Shown piece by piece: positions 35,629 to 44,069 of a stretch of 64,000 bases of DNA. The stretch is taken from the NCBI RefSeq assembly GCF_001027925.1, contig NZ_LECT01000016.1:62001-126000 (forward strand), given 5' to 3'. Positions within the stretch are counted from its first letter, which is position 1; the number at the start of each line of letters is the position of its first letter. This DNA comes from Rhodopirellula islandica. Lineage in GTDB: Bacteria; Planctomycetota; Planctomycetia; Pirellulales; Pirellulaceae. The notes under the pieces are model-generated. The model was not told the origin of the DNA. It did no database searches and saw nothing but the letters and a program-made list of their open reading frames with translations. The position numbers and the translations under genes were made by a program.

Positions 35629-36975
35629 CTAGGTTTTGGTCGCCTGAGAAGGTTCCGAGTCTCTGATTCGCAGGATTCGCTTGGCAACCTCTCGCTGCAC
35701 CTGCGAGAAGAACTCGGGCGACTCCAATCGCTCTCGTTGTGCCGCGGGGAGACAACGCAGCGTCGGCTCCCAGATGTCTTGCAGTGGGATTTGCAAGGAA
35801 ACCCAATCCTGGCGCGGCATCGTCGCTCGCATTCCCGGCAGGGGAAGCAATTGACCATCCTTCCAAATGTCCAACTTCACCGCGTAAGCGCCGTTTGAAT
35901 CGGGGTTCGGATCCACCTCGAGCTGCATCCGGCCCACGGAGGGCCGACGCTTCGGTTGCCGTCCGGAAGAACCCGACGACGAACCAGGTTCGTCCCCCAA
36001 TCGATCCAGTGGGCTGGCGACCGCAGTCGCTTTCATTCGTGCGACCTTGGTGTACAGCGAGGTGGTTTCCAAATTGGTGTGCCCGAGCAGCTTTTGAATG
36101 AACCGAATGTCGGTGCCGGATTCGATCAGATGCGTGGCAAAGCGGTGGCGGAAACTATGTGGTGTGACCGCCTTGCCAATTCCCGACAGAATCCGAGCCT
36201 GCTTGACCGCACGTTGGATCGTCCGCGGAGAAAGATGCCGGCCGACACGCCTGTCTTCGGACGGAAACAGGTAGCCAACTCCTTTGGTGTGCCGCCACAA
36301 CTGCCTCATCAGCGGCAACAGATCGTCGGCCAACATGACGTAGCGATCCTTTTTGCCTTTGCCAAGTTGAACTCGAATTTGCTGGCGATCGAAATCAAAA
36401 TCCGACCACTGCAAACGGGCGACCTCAGCGACTCGCAAACCGGTTGCATACAACACGGTGAGAAGCAGTTTGTCACGCAACGTGCGAGCGGCCTCCATCA
36501 TTCGCTGGACCTCTTTCTTGGACATCACGACAGGCAGTCGCTTTGACTTTCGCGGGGACACCAGTCCGACCGTGCACCGCAACAAACAGAATTTATCCAG
36601 GCCGGTTCGCAGTGCCGACAACGTGACGCTGACCTCCGACGCCGATGCGCCGCCATTGACCAGCAGTTCCAAGTACTCCCGAATGTCCTCTTGGTCGATC
36701 TGGTCCAGCGGTCCCCGGTACCAGCGAAGGAAGCAGACCCAAGCGGAACGATAGTTTTTGATGGTGCTAACGGCGTAAAAGCGGATCCGCAACTCACGGA
36801 CCAGGCATTTAACAACCAACGGTTTGGGCGGCTGAGTCGAGAGGTCGACGACGGCATGCTCGGCTTTGAATTCCGTCTCCACAGCGTGTCGTGGGGCGTC
36901 GCGACCGCGAGCGTTTCGCCAAGGCTGGCCGTTGCTGTAGAGACGCGGTGCATCGGGTGCGACGGAACGAGACAT
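35629..36975 (-). CDS. Integron-type tyrosine recombinase (integrase)
   Basis: 448 residues. Phage-integrase SAM-like N-terminal domain about 60-140 and catalytic domain about 150-315 with Arg181 (TGLRVAEVARL), the beta-hairpin Lys in GKGKKDRYV (206-208), His273 and Arg276 (HSFRHRFATHL), His299 (LLGHTNLETT) and Tyr308 (SLYTKV). The stretch before the His box (GVGYLFPSEDRRVGRHLSPR) keeps the FPS motif of IntI but seems to lack the longer IntI-specific insertion. About 50 extra N-terminal and 138 extra C-terminal residues exceed the usual 320-340. The gene is on the same strand as all cassettes and its 3' end faces attI. It should recombine attC and attI; XerC/D-like origin is the alternative. 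Confidence 0.85.
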   Translation of the reverse strand: MSRSVAPDAPRLYSNGQPWRNARGRDAPRHAVETEFKAEHAVVDLSTQPPKPLVVKCLVRELRIRFYAVSTIKNYRSAWVCFLRWYRGPLDQIDQEDIREYLELLVNGGASASEVSVTLSALRTGLDKFCLLRCTVGLVSPRKSKRLPVVMSKKEVQRMMEAARTLRDKLLLTVLYATGLRVAEVARLQWSDFDFDRQQIRVQLGKGKKDRYVMLADDLLPLMRQLWRHTKGVGYLFPSEDRRVGRHLSPRTIQRAVKQARILSGIGKAVTPHSFRHRFATHLIESGTDIRFIQKLLGHTNLETTSLYTKVARMKATAVASPLDRLGDEPGSSSGSSGRQPKRRPSVGRMQLEVDPNPDSNGAYAVKLDIWKDGQLLPLPGMRATMPRQDWVSLQIPLQDIWEPTLRCLPAAQRERLESPEFFSQVQREVAKRILRIRDSEPSQATKT

Positions 36976-37166
36976 GGGTTACTCCCGTGAAAATGATGGA
37001 AACGCATGCCGTGAGGTTCACCGAGTCGAGCGTGGTGCACAACGCGAACTTCTCGCAATTCGTTGTTTTTTCGGAACCACGAATGCGTCATCAACCGCCA
37101 TCAGCCCATTCTGTCGCAGTATCGACAACAGAATGCTGATTGGATTCGGCGGCCCCCACGCCGCCA

Positions 37167-37294
37167 CTCTCCCTCCCGCCGTGGCCATTGGCCACGGCGG
37201 GAGGGAGAGTTTTATGGGAGCTCGTTTTCCGGGGGTACGCTGCTACGCAGCAACCACCGGCTACCATCTGAAAACCCTACGGGGATGAAGAAAG
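37167..37294 (-). repeat. Palindromic dispersed element, right copy bracketing the integron
   Basis: Inverted relative to the copy at 27643-27769. It starts with a perfect 21-bp hairpin (37167-37187 with 37189-37209) and continues with TTTTCCGGGGGTACGCTGC and ACCGGCTACCATCTG. Arms differ from the left copy at several positions, each compensated in the opposite arm. Confidence 0.75.
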
Positions 37295-37365
37295 GTTGAA
37301 GCCGGAAGAAAAATTGCATTCGCGACCAGAACGTCAATAGCAAACATTTCGCAGCCCACGCCAAT

Positions 37366-37413
37366 GCCCAAACGGCTCACAGGATCGAGCTCAATCATTC
37401 CTGCGTCCTTGCT
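37366..37413 (-). repeat. Fragment of the TAAGCAGGT dispersed repeat family (copy 2)
   Basis: Reverse complement reads AGCAAGGACGCAGGAATGAT and later CTGTGAGCCGTTTGGGC, matching the left half of the copy at 46391. Confidence 0.6.
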
Positions 37414-37560
37414 GAAAAGCGGATCCGCAACTCGCGGACGAGACATGGGCTGCTCCAGCAAGCAGGGCGAAGACACGTTGCTCAAACGTTCAGCGAGTCG
37501 AGCGAGGTACACAATGCGAATTCGTCTCGATCCGGCCCTCTTTTCGGAACAACGAATGGC
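37414..37560 (-). pseudogene. Decayed duplicate of the integrase gene 5' region
   Basis: AAAAGCGGATCCGCAACTC at 37414 matches the integrase at 36777-36800 (codons about 59-66). It is then joined directly to GACGAGACATGGG, matching the integrase start and upstream bases (36970 on), followed by GCGAGTCGAGCG and TTTTTCGGAAC-like matches to 37021-37080. About 170 bp of the first codons are missing, so it is a deleted, non-functional copy. Confidence 0.6.
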
Positions 37561-37841
37561 CGAACAGCTTACCACCCCCCGGTTTTCTGCTGAATGGAAA
37601 ACAGGAGACCGACGACGCGTCAGCAAACTCTCAGCAGCCGACGTATCGCCAGCGACCGGCAAACGAATCCAAAACGGCACGCCAAAGACCAGCAAGCCGG
37701 GACAGGCAGCACTCTCAAAGGAACGTTGTATTTGACAGGGGAGATCGAACTCACCGATCAATCAAGGTTTGCCTGTGATGCCAACTCCCGGTTTTGGAAT
37801 TTCCTGACGCAAGCGTTGTCGTCGTGCTTTGGGAATGATCG

Positions 37842-39323
37842 CTATGCGATCGGGATCGGTTGTGACTTGGGAGCGTCCAATCGGCTCCGCACACCCGCTT
37901 CAAAATCCAGATGCACTTTGCCGAACTGAGCCAACATCTTTTCGCGAATGTTTTCAGGGCTGTCGGCCATCGAATTGGAGATCGCAGTGCAAAGTCGCTC
38001 GCGAGCTCCCTCGTCCAACACCTTGTTCCAAAACATCTGGGGCTGACCGTAGTAGTCCTTGTCATCACACGCGAACTCGTCATAGCGATCGCCATCGCCG
38101 TGCACCGGCATCGGAGGCTCCACAGACCGGCCAGATTCTTTCGGTCCGTTCATTTTATTGGGCTCGTAGTCGACCGTGCCCCCGCCGTTTCCGTCCACTC
38201 GCATCGCACCGTCACGGTTGTAAGTCGCATACGGGCAACGCGGTTGATTGACTGGGATTTGGTGATAGTTCACACCCAATCGATACCGGTGTGCATCGGG
38301 ATAGGAAAGCACTCGATTCTGCAACATGCGATCCGGTGAAATCCCAATTCCCTCGACCAAGTTGCCTGGTTCAAACGCGGCTTGCTCGACATCCTGAAAG
38401 TAGTTCGATGGATTGCGATTGAGTTCGAACACACCGACTTCGATCAATGGATAGTCATCGTGCGGCCACACCTTGGTCAGATCGAACGGATGCCACTTGT
38501 AGTCCGCCGCATCCGACTCAGGCATGACCTGGATGTGCATCCGCCATCGAGGGAATTCTCCTCGCTCGATCGCGTCAAACAAATCTCGAGTGGAATAGTC
38601 TGGCGCTTCGCCCGCCATTTTGATCGCCTCATCGGCACTGAAATTCTCCGAACCTTGTTCCGTCTTCATGTGAAACTTCACCCAGTGTCGGACTCCATCC
38701 TGGTTGTACATGCTGAACGTGTGACTGCCGTAACCGTTCATGAAGCGAGCGCTTTTGGGCGTTCCTCGATCACTGTAAAGAAACATGACCTGATGCAATG
38801 CTTCGGGAACCTCACCCCAGAAATCCCAACGACGCCAATGAGGCTGCAGGTGGTTTTGAGGCTCTCGCTTCTGCGTCCGAATGAAGTCGCTGAACTTCAA
38901 CGGATCACGAATGAAGAAGATCGGCGTGTTGTTGCCGACCAAATCCCAGACACCTTGGTCGGTATAGAACTTCAACGAAAAACCGCGTGGATCACGAGCT
39001 GTGTCGGCCGATCCACTCTCGCCGCCGACGGTTGAAAAACGAGCGAACGTTTCCGTCTTCTTACCGACTTCCGAGAACAAATCCGCCATGCAGTACTGGG
39101 AGATGTCGTTCGTGACCGTGAATGTCCCGAAGGCGCCGTAACCCTTTGCATGAACCACTCGCTCAGGAATCCGCTCCCGGTTGAAGTGCGCCATCTTTTC
39201 GACCAGGTGAACGTCCTGCATCAAGACCGGCCCCCGCGGTCCGGCGGTTTGCGAGTGCTGATTGTCATCGACCACACGGCCGAACTGTTGGGTTTGAAAC
39301 GGGCACTTGGATTCTTCAGACAT
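37842..39323 (-). CDS. katA: Monofunctional haem catalase
   Basis: Converts hydrogen peroxide to water and oxygen. 493 residues, the size of small-subunit catalases. Distal His in RIPERVVHAKGYGAFG, Asn in VGNNTPIFFIRDP and the proximal haem Tyr in RVLSYPDAHRYRLG are all present. The NADPH-binding region appears conserved (RMHIQVMPES, HPFDLTKVWPH). Transcribed alone; the AI-2E-type permease gene is 80 bp upstream on the same strand and seems unrelated. The start ATG precedes the usual short N-terminal arm. Confidence 0.95.
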   Translation of the reverse strand: MSEESKCPFQTQQFGRVVDDNQHSQTAGPRGPVLMQDVHLVEKMAHFNRERIPERVVHAKGYGAFGTFTVTNDISQYCMADLFSEVGKKTETFARFSTVGGESGSADTARDPRGFSLKFYTDQGVWDLVGNNTPIFFIRDPLKFSDFIRTQKREPQNHLQPHWRRWDFWGEVPEALHQVMFLYSDRGTPKSARFMNGYGSHTFSMYNQDGVRHWVKFHMKTEQGSENFSADEAIKMAGEAPDYSTRDLFDAIERGEFPRWRMHIQVMPESDAADYKWHPFDLTKVWPHDDYPLIEVGVFELNRNPSNYFQDVEQAAFEPGNLVEGIGISPDRMLQNRVLSYPDAHRYRLGVNYHQIPVNQPRCPYATYNRDGAMRVDGNGGGTVDYEPNKMNGPKESGRSVEPPMPVHGDGDRYDEFACDDKDYYGQPQMFWNKVLDEGARERLCTAISNSMADSPENIREKMLAQFGKVHLDFEAGVRSRLDAPKSQPIPIA

Positions 39324-39403
39324 AGATCCACTTTGCTAGCAGAGAAACAGAAACGGGTTTGAATTGTAGGAATCGAAAATCGGTGCCGGAGGCGTGATGC
39401 ACG

Positions 39404-40591
39404 TCACTCCGGCTGTGCTGTCTTTCCAACGGCTCCGTTCAACATCGCGTTCACCGAAGACGTGGCTTCCAACTTCTGCATCACCATCACGGCGGCAATC
39501 AAAATCGGAACCGCTAGGAACACACCCAGCATCCCCCACATCCATCCCCAAATCACGATCGATAGAAATACAAGCACAGACGACAGATTCATTGATTTCC
39601 CTAACAACGTCGGAGTGATGAATTGTCCCTCCAACGTTGTCAGCGTCGCGTAGATTCCGGCAACGACGAATGCGAACGATGCATGCTCAAAGCTGACCAG
39701 GGCGACGAAGAACACCATCGCGATTCCAATCATCGCTCCCACGATGGGAATGAAGTTCAAGAACATCGCTGCCACGCCCCACAACAGCGGAGATGGCATT
39801 CCCAGCAACCACATCGCGAACCCCACGCAAACGCCAAGACAAGCGTTGATGCAGGTGACCCAGCCGAGATAGCTGCTCAGCGCATCTTGAACCCCTTCCA
39901 GCACCTCGATGAAGCGTCGCTTGGATGAAAACGACGGCAGAGCAGTGACGACCGTCACGATCAATGAGTCGCCGGCGGCCATCAGGAAGAACAACAACGC
40001 GGCGGCAATCGAAACGAACGATACCGCATTGCCGGTGCCGGCAATCAACGGCGACGTCGTGGTCCACGCCGGTTGCTTGATCTCGACAGGAACCGGCTTT
40101 TCCTCGGACGTGATGTTTTCTTTGTCGGCGGTGTCGGAAATGTCTTCCGTGGCTTGGTTGACGGTTTCAAGTTGGTCAAAGATAAATCCCAGTTTCTCTT
40201 TGACCTCCGGCATCGATCCCGGGACCTGCTGCAACATGTCCTGCGCGGGACCAGACAACACGTACCCGATCGTTCCAAAGACGGTCGCAATGGCGAACAT
40301 GATCCCGGTGGCAGCAACCCCCGAGGGAATTCCAATCCGCCCCATCGCTCGAACCACCGGTCTTAGAGTCAGGTAGGCGAACCCAGCGACCAAGATTGGC
40401 ATGAAGAGGTTTCGACCGATGTACAACGTGTACAAGGTCAGAAACCCAGCGCACACCCAAACCCCCATGGAAGTCCACCACAACTGCGCCGACATTTTCT
40501 CAGCGGCCACCAGTTCACACGATTTTTCGCGCCGTCGTTCCGGACGAACTCCCGTCATCATGGTGTGGAACGGATGGATGTGTGACATCAA
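39404..40591 (-). CDS. AI-2E family transporter (PerM/YdiK-like permease)
   Basis: Polytopic inner-membrane protein of about 395 residues. Two helices near the N-terminus, a long polar loop (about residues 130-190, containing VPGSMPEVKEKLGFIFDQLE), then about five more helices. The C-terminal part shows the family pattern (GVAAMFLNFIPIVGAMIG, FITPTLLGKSMNLSSVLVFL, WGWMWGMLGVFLAVPIL). Family members export signalling molecules or act as sodium/proton antiporters; which applies here cannot be told. An in-frame ATG at 40495 is a plausible shorter start. Confidence 0.88.
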   Translation of the reverse strand: MMSHIHPFHTMMTGVRPERRREKSCELVAAEKMSAQLWWTSMGVWVCAGFLTLYTLYIGRNLFMPILVAGFAYLTLRPVVRAMGRIGIPSGVAATGIMFAIATVFGTIGYVLSGPAQDMLQQVPGSMPEVKEKLGFIFDQLETVNQATEDISDTADKENITSEEKPVPVEIKQPAWTTTSPLIAGTGNAVSFVSIAAALLFFLMAAGDSLIVTVVTALPSFSSKRRFIEVLEGVQDALSSYLGWVTCINACLGVCVGFAMWLLGMPSPLLWGVAAMFLNFIPIVGAMIGIAMVFFVALVSFEHASFAFVVAGIYATLTTLEGQFITPTLLGKSMNLSSVLVFLSIVIWGWMWGMLGVFLAVPILIAAVMVMQKLEATSSVNAMLNGAVGKTAQPE

Positions 40592-40918
40592 ATCGCACCT
40601 CGAAACGGAGGGACTGCGACGTCACTCAAAAAGCCCGTTCGGATGTGCGACAGAATCAGCATGGCAACATCCAACGGTAGAGCAGGGGAGACAAACGCTC
40701 GCTCGAATCGAGAGGCGTCATACAAACGTTGACGCCGGTCGCAACCGCCAGGTCCAACGCCGCCATGACCCTTCGCAAACCCCGTGCCGATCCTGAGGAC
40801 TCAAATTCAGATCAATCAACGCTGCGCATCATCACAGCCGAATGTGCAACCTTTCGAAGCATCTGCTCGTCAGGCTGCAAGCCTGTTCCGCCCACTGAAC
40901 GACGGCCGACCAGGGAGT
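40592..40918. other. Intergenic region without a recognisable gene
   Basis: 327 bp between the permease start and the end of the decarboxylase gene. I see no RNA gene, clear terminator or known repeat in it. Confidence 0.4.
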
Positions 40919-42439
40919 TCATTCATCGATCACGTCAAGACAAACGGACGGCACCGGGTGAGAGTCCACGATCAAATTCTTTGCCAGTGGGAACTGGTGG
41001 GAACGGCTCTCAAGAAAGTGCATGAAGTAGCCGGCGGTGTTTGGGAACGCGACCAAGTCACCACGCTGGATTCCGTTTGGGAAATTCAGTTTTCGAAGGG
41101 AGACGAATTCCGATTCTGTGCAATACGCACCGACGAGATATCCCGACATCGCTGGTGCTCTTTGCCGATCCTTTGAGGGTTGCCATTTGGGCACCAAGAT
41201 CGGATCCACCAGAAAATCGTCGCTGGATGTACGGCACTGTGTCCGATTCATGGACAACCCAATCAACCAATCGCCCTCCGCGTTTTGCTTGCGAAATTCA
41301 ACGCGTGCAATCGTCATCCCGCACCCGTCCAGGATGCTGCGTCCGGGTTCACAACGAAGCTGCACGTTGAGCTTCACCAATCGCTCGGCGATCTTTTTCC
41401 CGTCGATCAACGTGTCCAACACTCCAACCAGCCAATCGCCGCGGACAGGGCGTTGAAAGAAGGGATACATCTTGGGTTCTCCCACCACGCGCCCTCGTTC
41501 GACGGAAAGCCCCAGGCCGTGGCCTCGATAGGTCAGCGAAGCTCGCTCGCCAAGCAACGCACGACGATGTTCCTCCCAAAACGCGGCCCATTGACGAGGT
41601 TCGTCGAGGTAGCTCATTGGAAAACCGCCCCCCATGTCGATGAAGCTCACCGGTTCCCCAATGGCTCGCAGTCGTTCCACCCACTTCATGGCTTCCGCGA
41701 GCGCTGACACTCGCTGTTCAGCGAGATAGCCGTCCAAGTGAAAGTGAATTCCTTCCACTCTCACCGGCAACGAGGTGAGACGCTGCGGGAGATCGCGATC
41801 TCGGTCCACATCGAAACCGAATCGAGTCGGCAGTTTCGCACCATCATGCCAAAACCCTCCCAAACGCAAAGCGATTCGTGCCAAGCACCCGACCTCGTTC
41901 GCTCGATTGACCACGACTTGCAACTCATCGTCGTTGTCCACCGCAATGCAGATCTGATGTTCCAAGCACAAATCGATCAGCGAATCACTCTTGATCGCGG
42001 CGGTGCTGATCAGGTCTTTGGCGGGGACGCCCCGTCGCAGGCACTGGCGAAGCTCATTCTCACTCGCAGTGTCGACGCCAAAATTCGACTCGATCGCTTC
42101 GTCCACCAAACCCAAGCACTTGTTTGCTTTGCGAGCAAAGAACACCCGGAAATCGAGCTCACGCTCGCGAGCCACCGCGTTGAGTTCCTCCACGTTGCGA
42201 CGCATCGTTCGAGGACGCAACAGATTCAATGGCGACCCGTAGGTTTCAACCCAATCGAACAAGTGTTCCGAACTCAAACAACGCTTCATCCATGGTTCAA
42301 TGCGGGCATCCAACGGCAACGCTCCCCGGCAGCCCACTCGCAACGAACGGGTTGCCACTGCTTCATGTTCCATCGAAAATCCTTCCCTCTCTTGGCCGAC
42401 CGAAGAACGCTCGAAGATCACATCCAATGCCTTATCCAT
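40919..42439 (-). CDS. Y4yA/SbnH-like PLP-dependent decarboxylase
   Basis: Start at ATG 42439 (MDKALDVIFERSS), which overlaps the upstream gene by 8 bp; the longer frame has no support. About 506 residues. Fold type III (alanine racemase/DAP decarboxylase) hallmarks: PLP Lys in VFFARKANK, GVDTASENELRQCL, the HFHLDGY strand, the Gly-rich FIDMGGGFP, the CEPGRSILDG phosphate-binding motif and a C-terminal TAGYFMHF. Domain order matches DAP decarboxylase and SbnH. Last gene of a coupled trio with an SbnA-like synthase, so the substrate is probably the amino-acid conjugate made by the trio. The preferred substrate is unknown. Confidence 0.82.
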   Translation of the reverse strand: MDKALDVIFERSSVGQEREGFSMEHEAVATRSLRVGCRGALPLDARIEPWMKRCLSSEHLFDWVETYGSPLNLLRPRTMRRNVEELNAVARERELDFRVFFARKANKCLGLVDEAIESNFGVDTASENELRQCLRRGVPAKDLISTAAIKSDSLIDLCLEHQICIAVDNDDELQVVVNRANEVGCLARIALRLGGFWHDGAKLPTRFGFDVDRDRDLPQRLTSLPVRVEGIHFHLDGYLAEQRVSALAEAMKWVERLRAIGEPVSFIDMGGGFPMSYLDEPRQWAAFWEEHRRALLGERASLTYRGHGLGLSVERGRVVGEPKMYPFFQRPVRGDWLVGVLDTLIDGKKIAERLVKLNVQLRCEPGRSILDGCGMTIARVEFRKQNAEGDWLIGLSMNRTQCRTSSDDFLVDPILVPKWQPSKDRQRAPAMSGYLVGAYCTESEFVSLRKLNFPNGIQRGDLVAFPNTAGYFMHFLESRSHQFPLAKNLIVDSHPVPSVCLDVIDE

Positions 42440-44069
42440 GCAACTCCACCGCGACTGTGTCGGCCCAATTTTGAATTTGTGAATGCAACGTTCGCGAAAG
42501 GGTGTCATTGCCGACGATCCAACCCTCGGTGGCACGTCCGAACACCGCGAGTCCCTTGCGCCGGCCAAGGACATGACCGGACTCACTCACACGAATCGCC
42601 TGCGTCAGCGAATCCACCTCGACGTCACCACGCAAGATGAGCTGTGAAAGTGGGCCTGTTTCGTCGGCCTGACTCGGTGAGGCAATCACGGCGTTGACGA
42701 CAACAGCCCCATCAGGTGCCACCGATTGATCACTCAGTTTTACCAAACCTTCCCGCATCAGACGCAACAGCTTCGCGACACTTTCAGCCGGCGGCCCAAA
42801 CGCAATCCGCTCCATCTCCTTCGCGACCTGTTGGAACGCTTTGTACTGCTTGTCCGCCAGCCCCCCAAAACTCACTGACTTCACGATTTGCGGGTACAGG
42901 CGACGCCATGCATCCCCCAAGGCGAACGGTATGTCGATTGTGCGAGATCCCGTCGCGACACCGTACGACTGCAACATCGCGCGCCGAGCCGCTGCTTCGT
43001 CCATCTTGTATCGAGACCAACCGCGGAACCACTCTTCCACATCTCGCGGAGTCACCGAGATCCCTGAATGCACCATCGATCCCGCGGCTGCTTCGCAGAG
43101 GATTCGCCAAATGTCATGGTGAAATTTCAGCTTGCCATGTTGGCTCTCACACTCACGCAATCTCGCTCGATAGGGATCCCAAAACACCTCCGTGATTGGC
43201 TCCACCTTCGCTGTGGGTTTGGCCAACATCGGGCGTCCCGATCGGCAATGTACCGCGATTTGATGCGGCTCCATCCCGCTGCGAACATAGTTTGGTAGCG
43301 TGTCATTGGGTTCAAAGCGCCCGTCACGCCCTTCCGTCAACATCATGATGGCGTCGATCGCGGTCAGACCGAATCCACGCAGCCAAACGTCGCAGTCAGC
43401 CGGCACACGCTCTATCGAGAGTTGGGTTTCGACCGGGAAGACAAACGTCTCTCGATCCGACGAAGGCACTGTTCCAGAACCACGCAATCCCTCGTGACCG
43501 GTCGTCAACACCACACGATCGAAAGAACTTTCGTCTTCGCCGTCCCACAGCAACCATCCACTGCCTGATGTCGAATCCGTCACGCTCCGAATCGATTTCA
43601 CCCGGCGACGGACAACCGTCAACTTGGTCCACCGACGCAATCTTCTGCAGACCGATTCAAAACACTCGTGCAAGTATTCTCCAACAACGGCCCGAGGTAC
43701 AAATTGATCCGACGCGGCATACTCAGGGTAGTTGCGGTCCAGCCAACCGATCAGCGAGCCCGATCTCGGAGTTGGCTGATTGGAATCGACTTTCCAAAAA
43801 TCAATGTGCTGGGACGCAAAGTTCATTCGCAGCATCCGTGGCTGTTTCGGATTGTAGATGCACCCCGCACCGGGAAACGTGGACGGTTCGAAAACGGTGA
43901 TTTCTATCCTTGCCAATTCGTCCGACGACAATTTCCGAAACAATGCGTCGAGGCATTGCAACCCGCGAGGGCCACAACCCACGATTGCTAAGCGAACTGG
44001 AGCATTCGACTGATTGGCACTCGCTACCGAATCGTCCGCAACGCTTCCGCCTGAAATCGCAACATTCAT
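42432..44069 (-). CDS. FAD/NAD(P)-binding protein (PF13454-type)
   Basis: 545 residues. Rossmann FAD motif VRLAIVGCGPRGLQCLDAL, then the family sequence EPSTFPGAGCIYNPKQPRML and VPRAVVGEYLHECFE; a second Rossmann-like segment WLRGFGLTAIDAIMMLTEGRDG. This fits the FAD-NAD(P)-binding proteins related to YdhS and to flavin monooxygenases such as lysine/ornithine N-hydroxylases. Overlaps the upstream SbnA-like gene by ATGA and the downstream decarboxylase by 8 bp, so all three are made together. It may perform the oxidative step that SbnB performs in staphyloferrin B synthesis; this is inference. Confidence 0.8.
   Translation of the reverse strand: MNVAISGGSVADDSVASANQSNAPVRLAIVGCGPRGLQCLDALFRKLSSDELARIEITVFEPSTFPGAGCIYNPKQPRMLRMNFASQHIDFWKVDSNQPTPRSGSLIGWLDRNYPEYAASDQFVPRAVVGEYLHECFESVCRRLRRWTKLTVVRRRVKSIRSVTDSTSGSGWLLWDGEDESSFDRVVLTTGHEGLRGSGTVPSSDRETFVFPVETQLSIERVPADCDVWLRGFGLTAIDAIMMLTEGRDGRFEPNDTLPNYVRSGMEPHQIAVHCRSGRPMLAKPTAKVEPITEVFWDPYRARLRECESQHGKLKFHHDIWRILCEAAAGSMVHSGISVTPRDVEEWFRGWSRYKMDEAAARRAMLQSYGVATGSRTIDIPFALGDAWRRLYPQIVKSVSFGGLADKQYKAFQQVAKEMERIAFGPPAESVAKLLRLMREGLVKLSDQSVAPDGAVVVNAVIASPSQADETGPLSQLILRGDVEVDSLTQAIRVSESGHVLGRRKGLAVFGRATEGWIVGNDTLSRTLHSQIQNWADTVAVELHG

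Larger units (their letters stand above)
36976..37841. other. Gene-free stretch with repeats and an integrase remnant
   Basis: 866 bp between the integrase and catalase genes. It holds the palindromic element (37167-37294), a fragment of the TAAGCAGGT family (37366-37413) and a decayed duplicate of the integrase 5' region (37414-37560). No convincing coding region; remaining ORFs are fragments of these. Confidence 0.7.

Noticed and set aside
35629-36975. Housekeeping XerC/XerD rather than integron integrase
   Set aside because: Position beside attI and a cassette array, plus the long N- and C-terminal extensions, argue for a dedicated integrase, although its catalytic core is Xer-like.
37261-37761. 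Minus-strand 166-residue ORF between integrase and catalase
   Set aside because: Composed of the palindromic element, a TAAGCAGGT fragment and the integrase remnant; not a gene.
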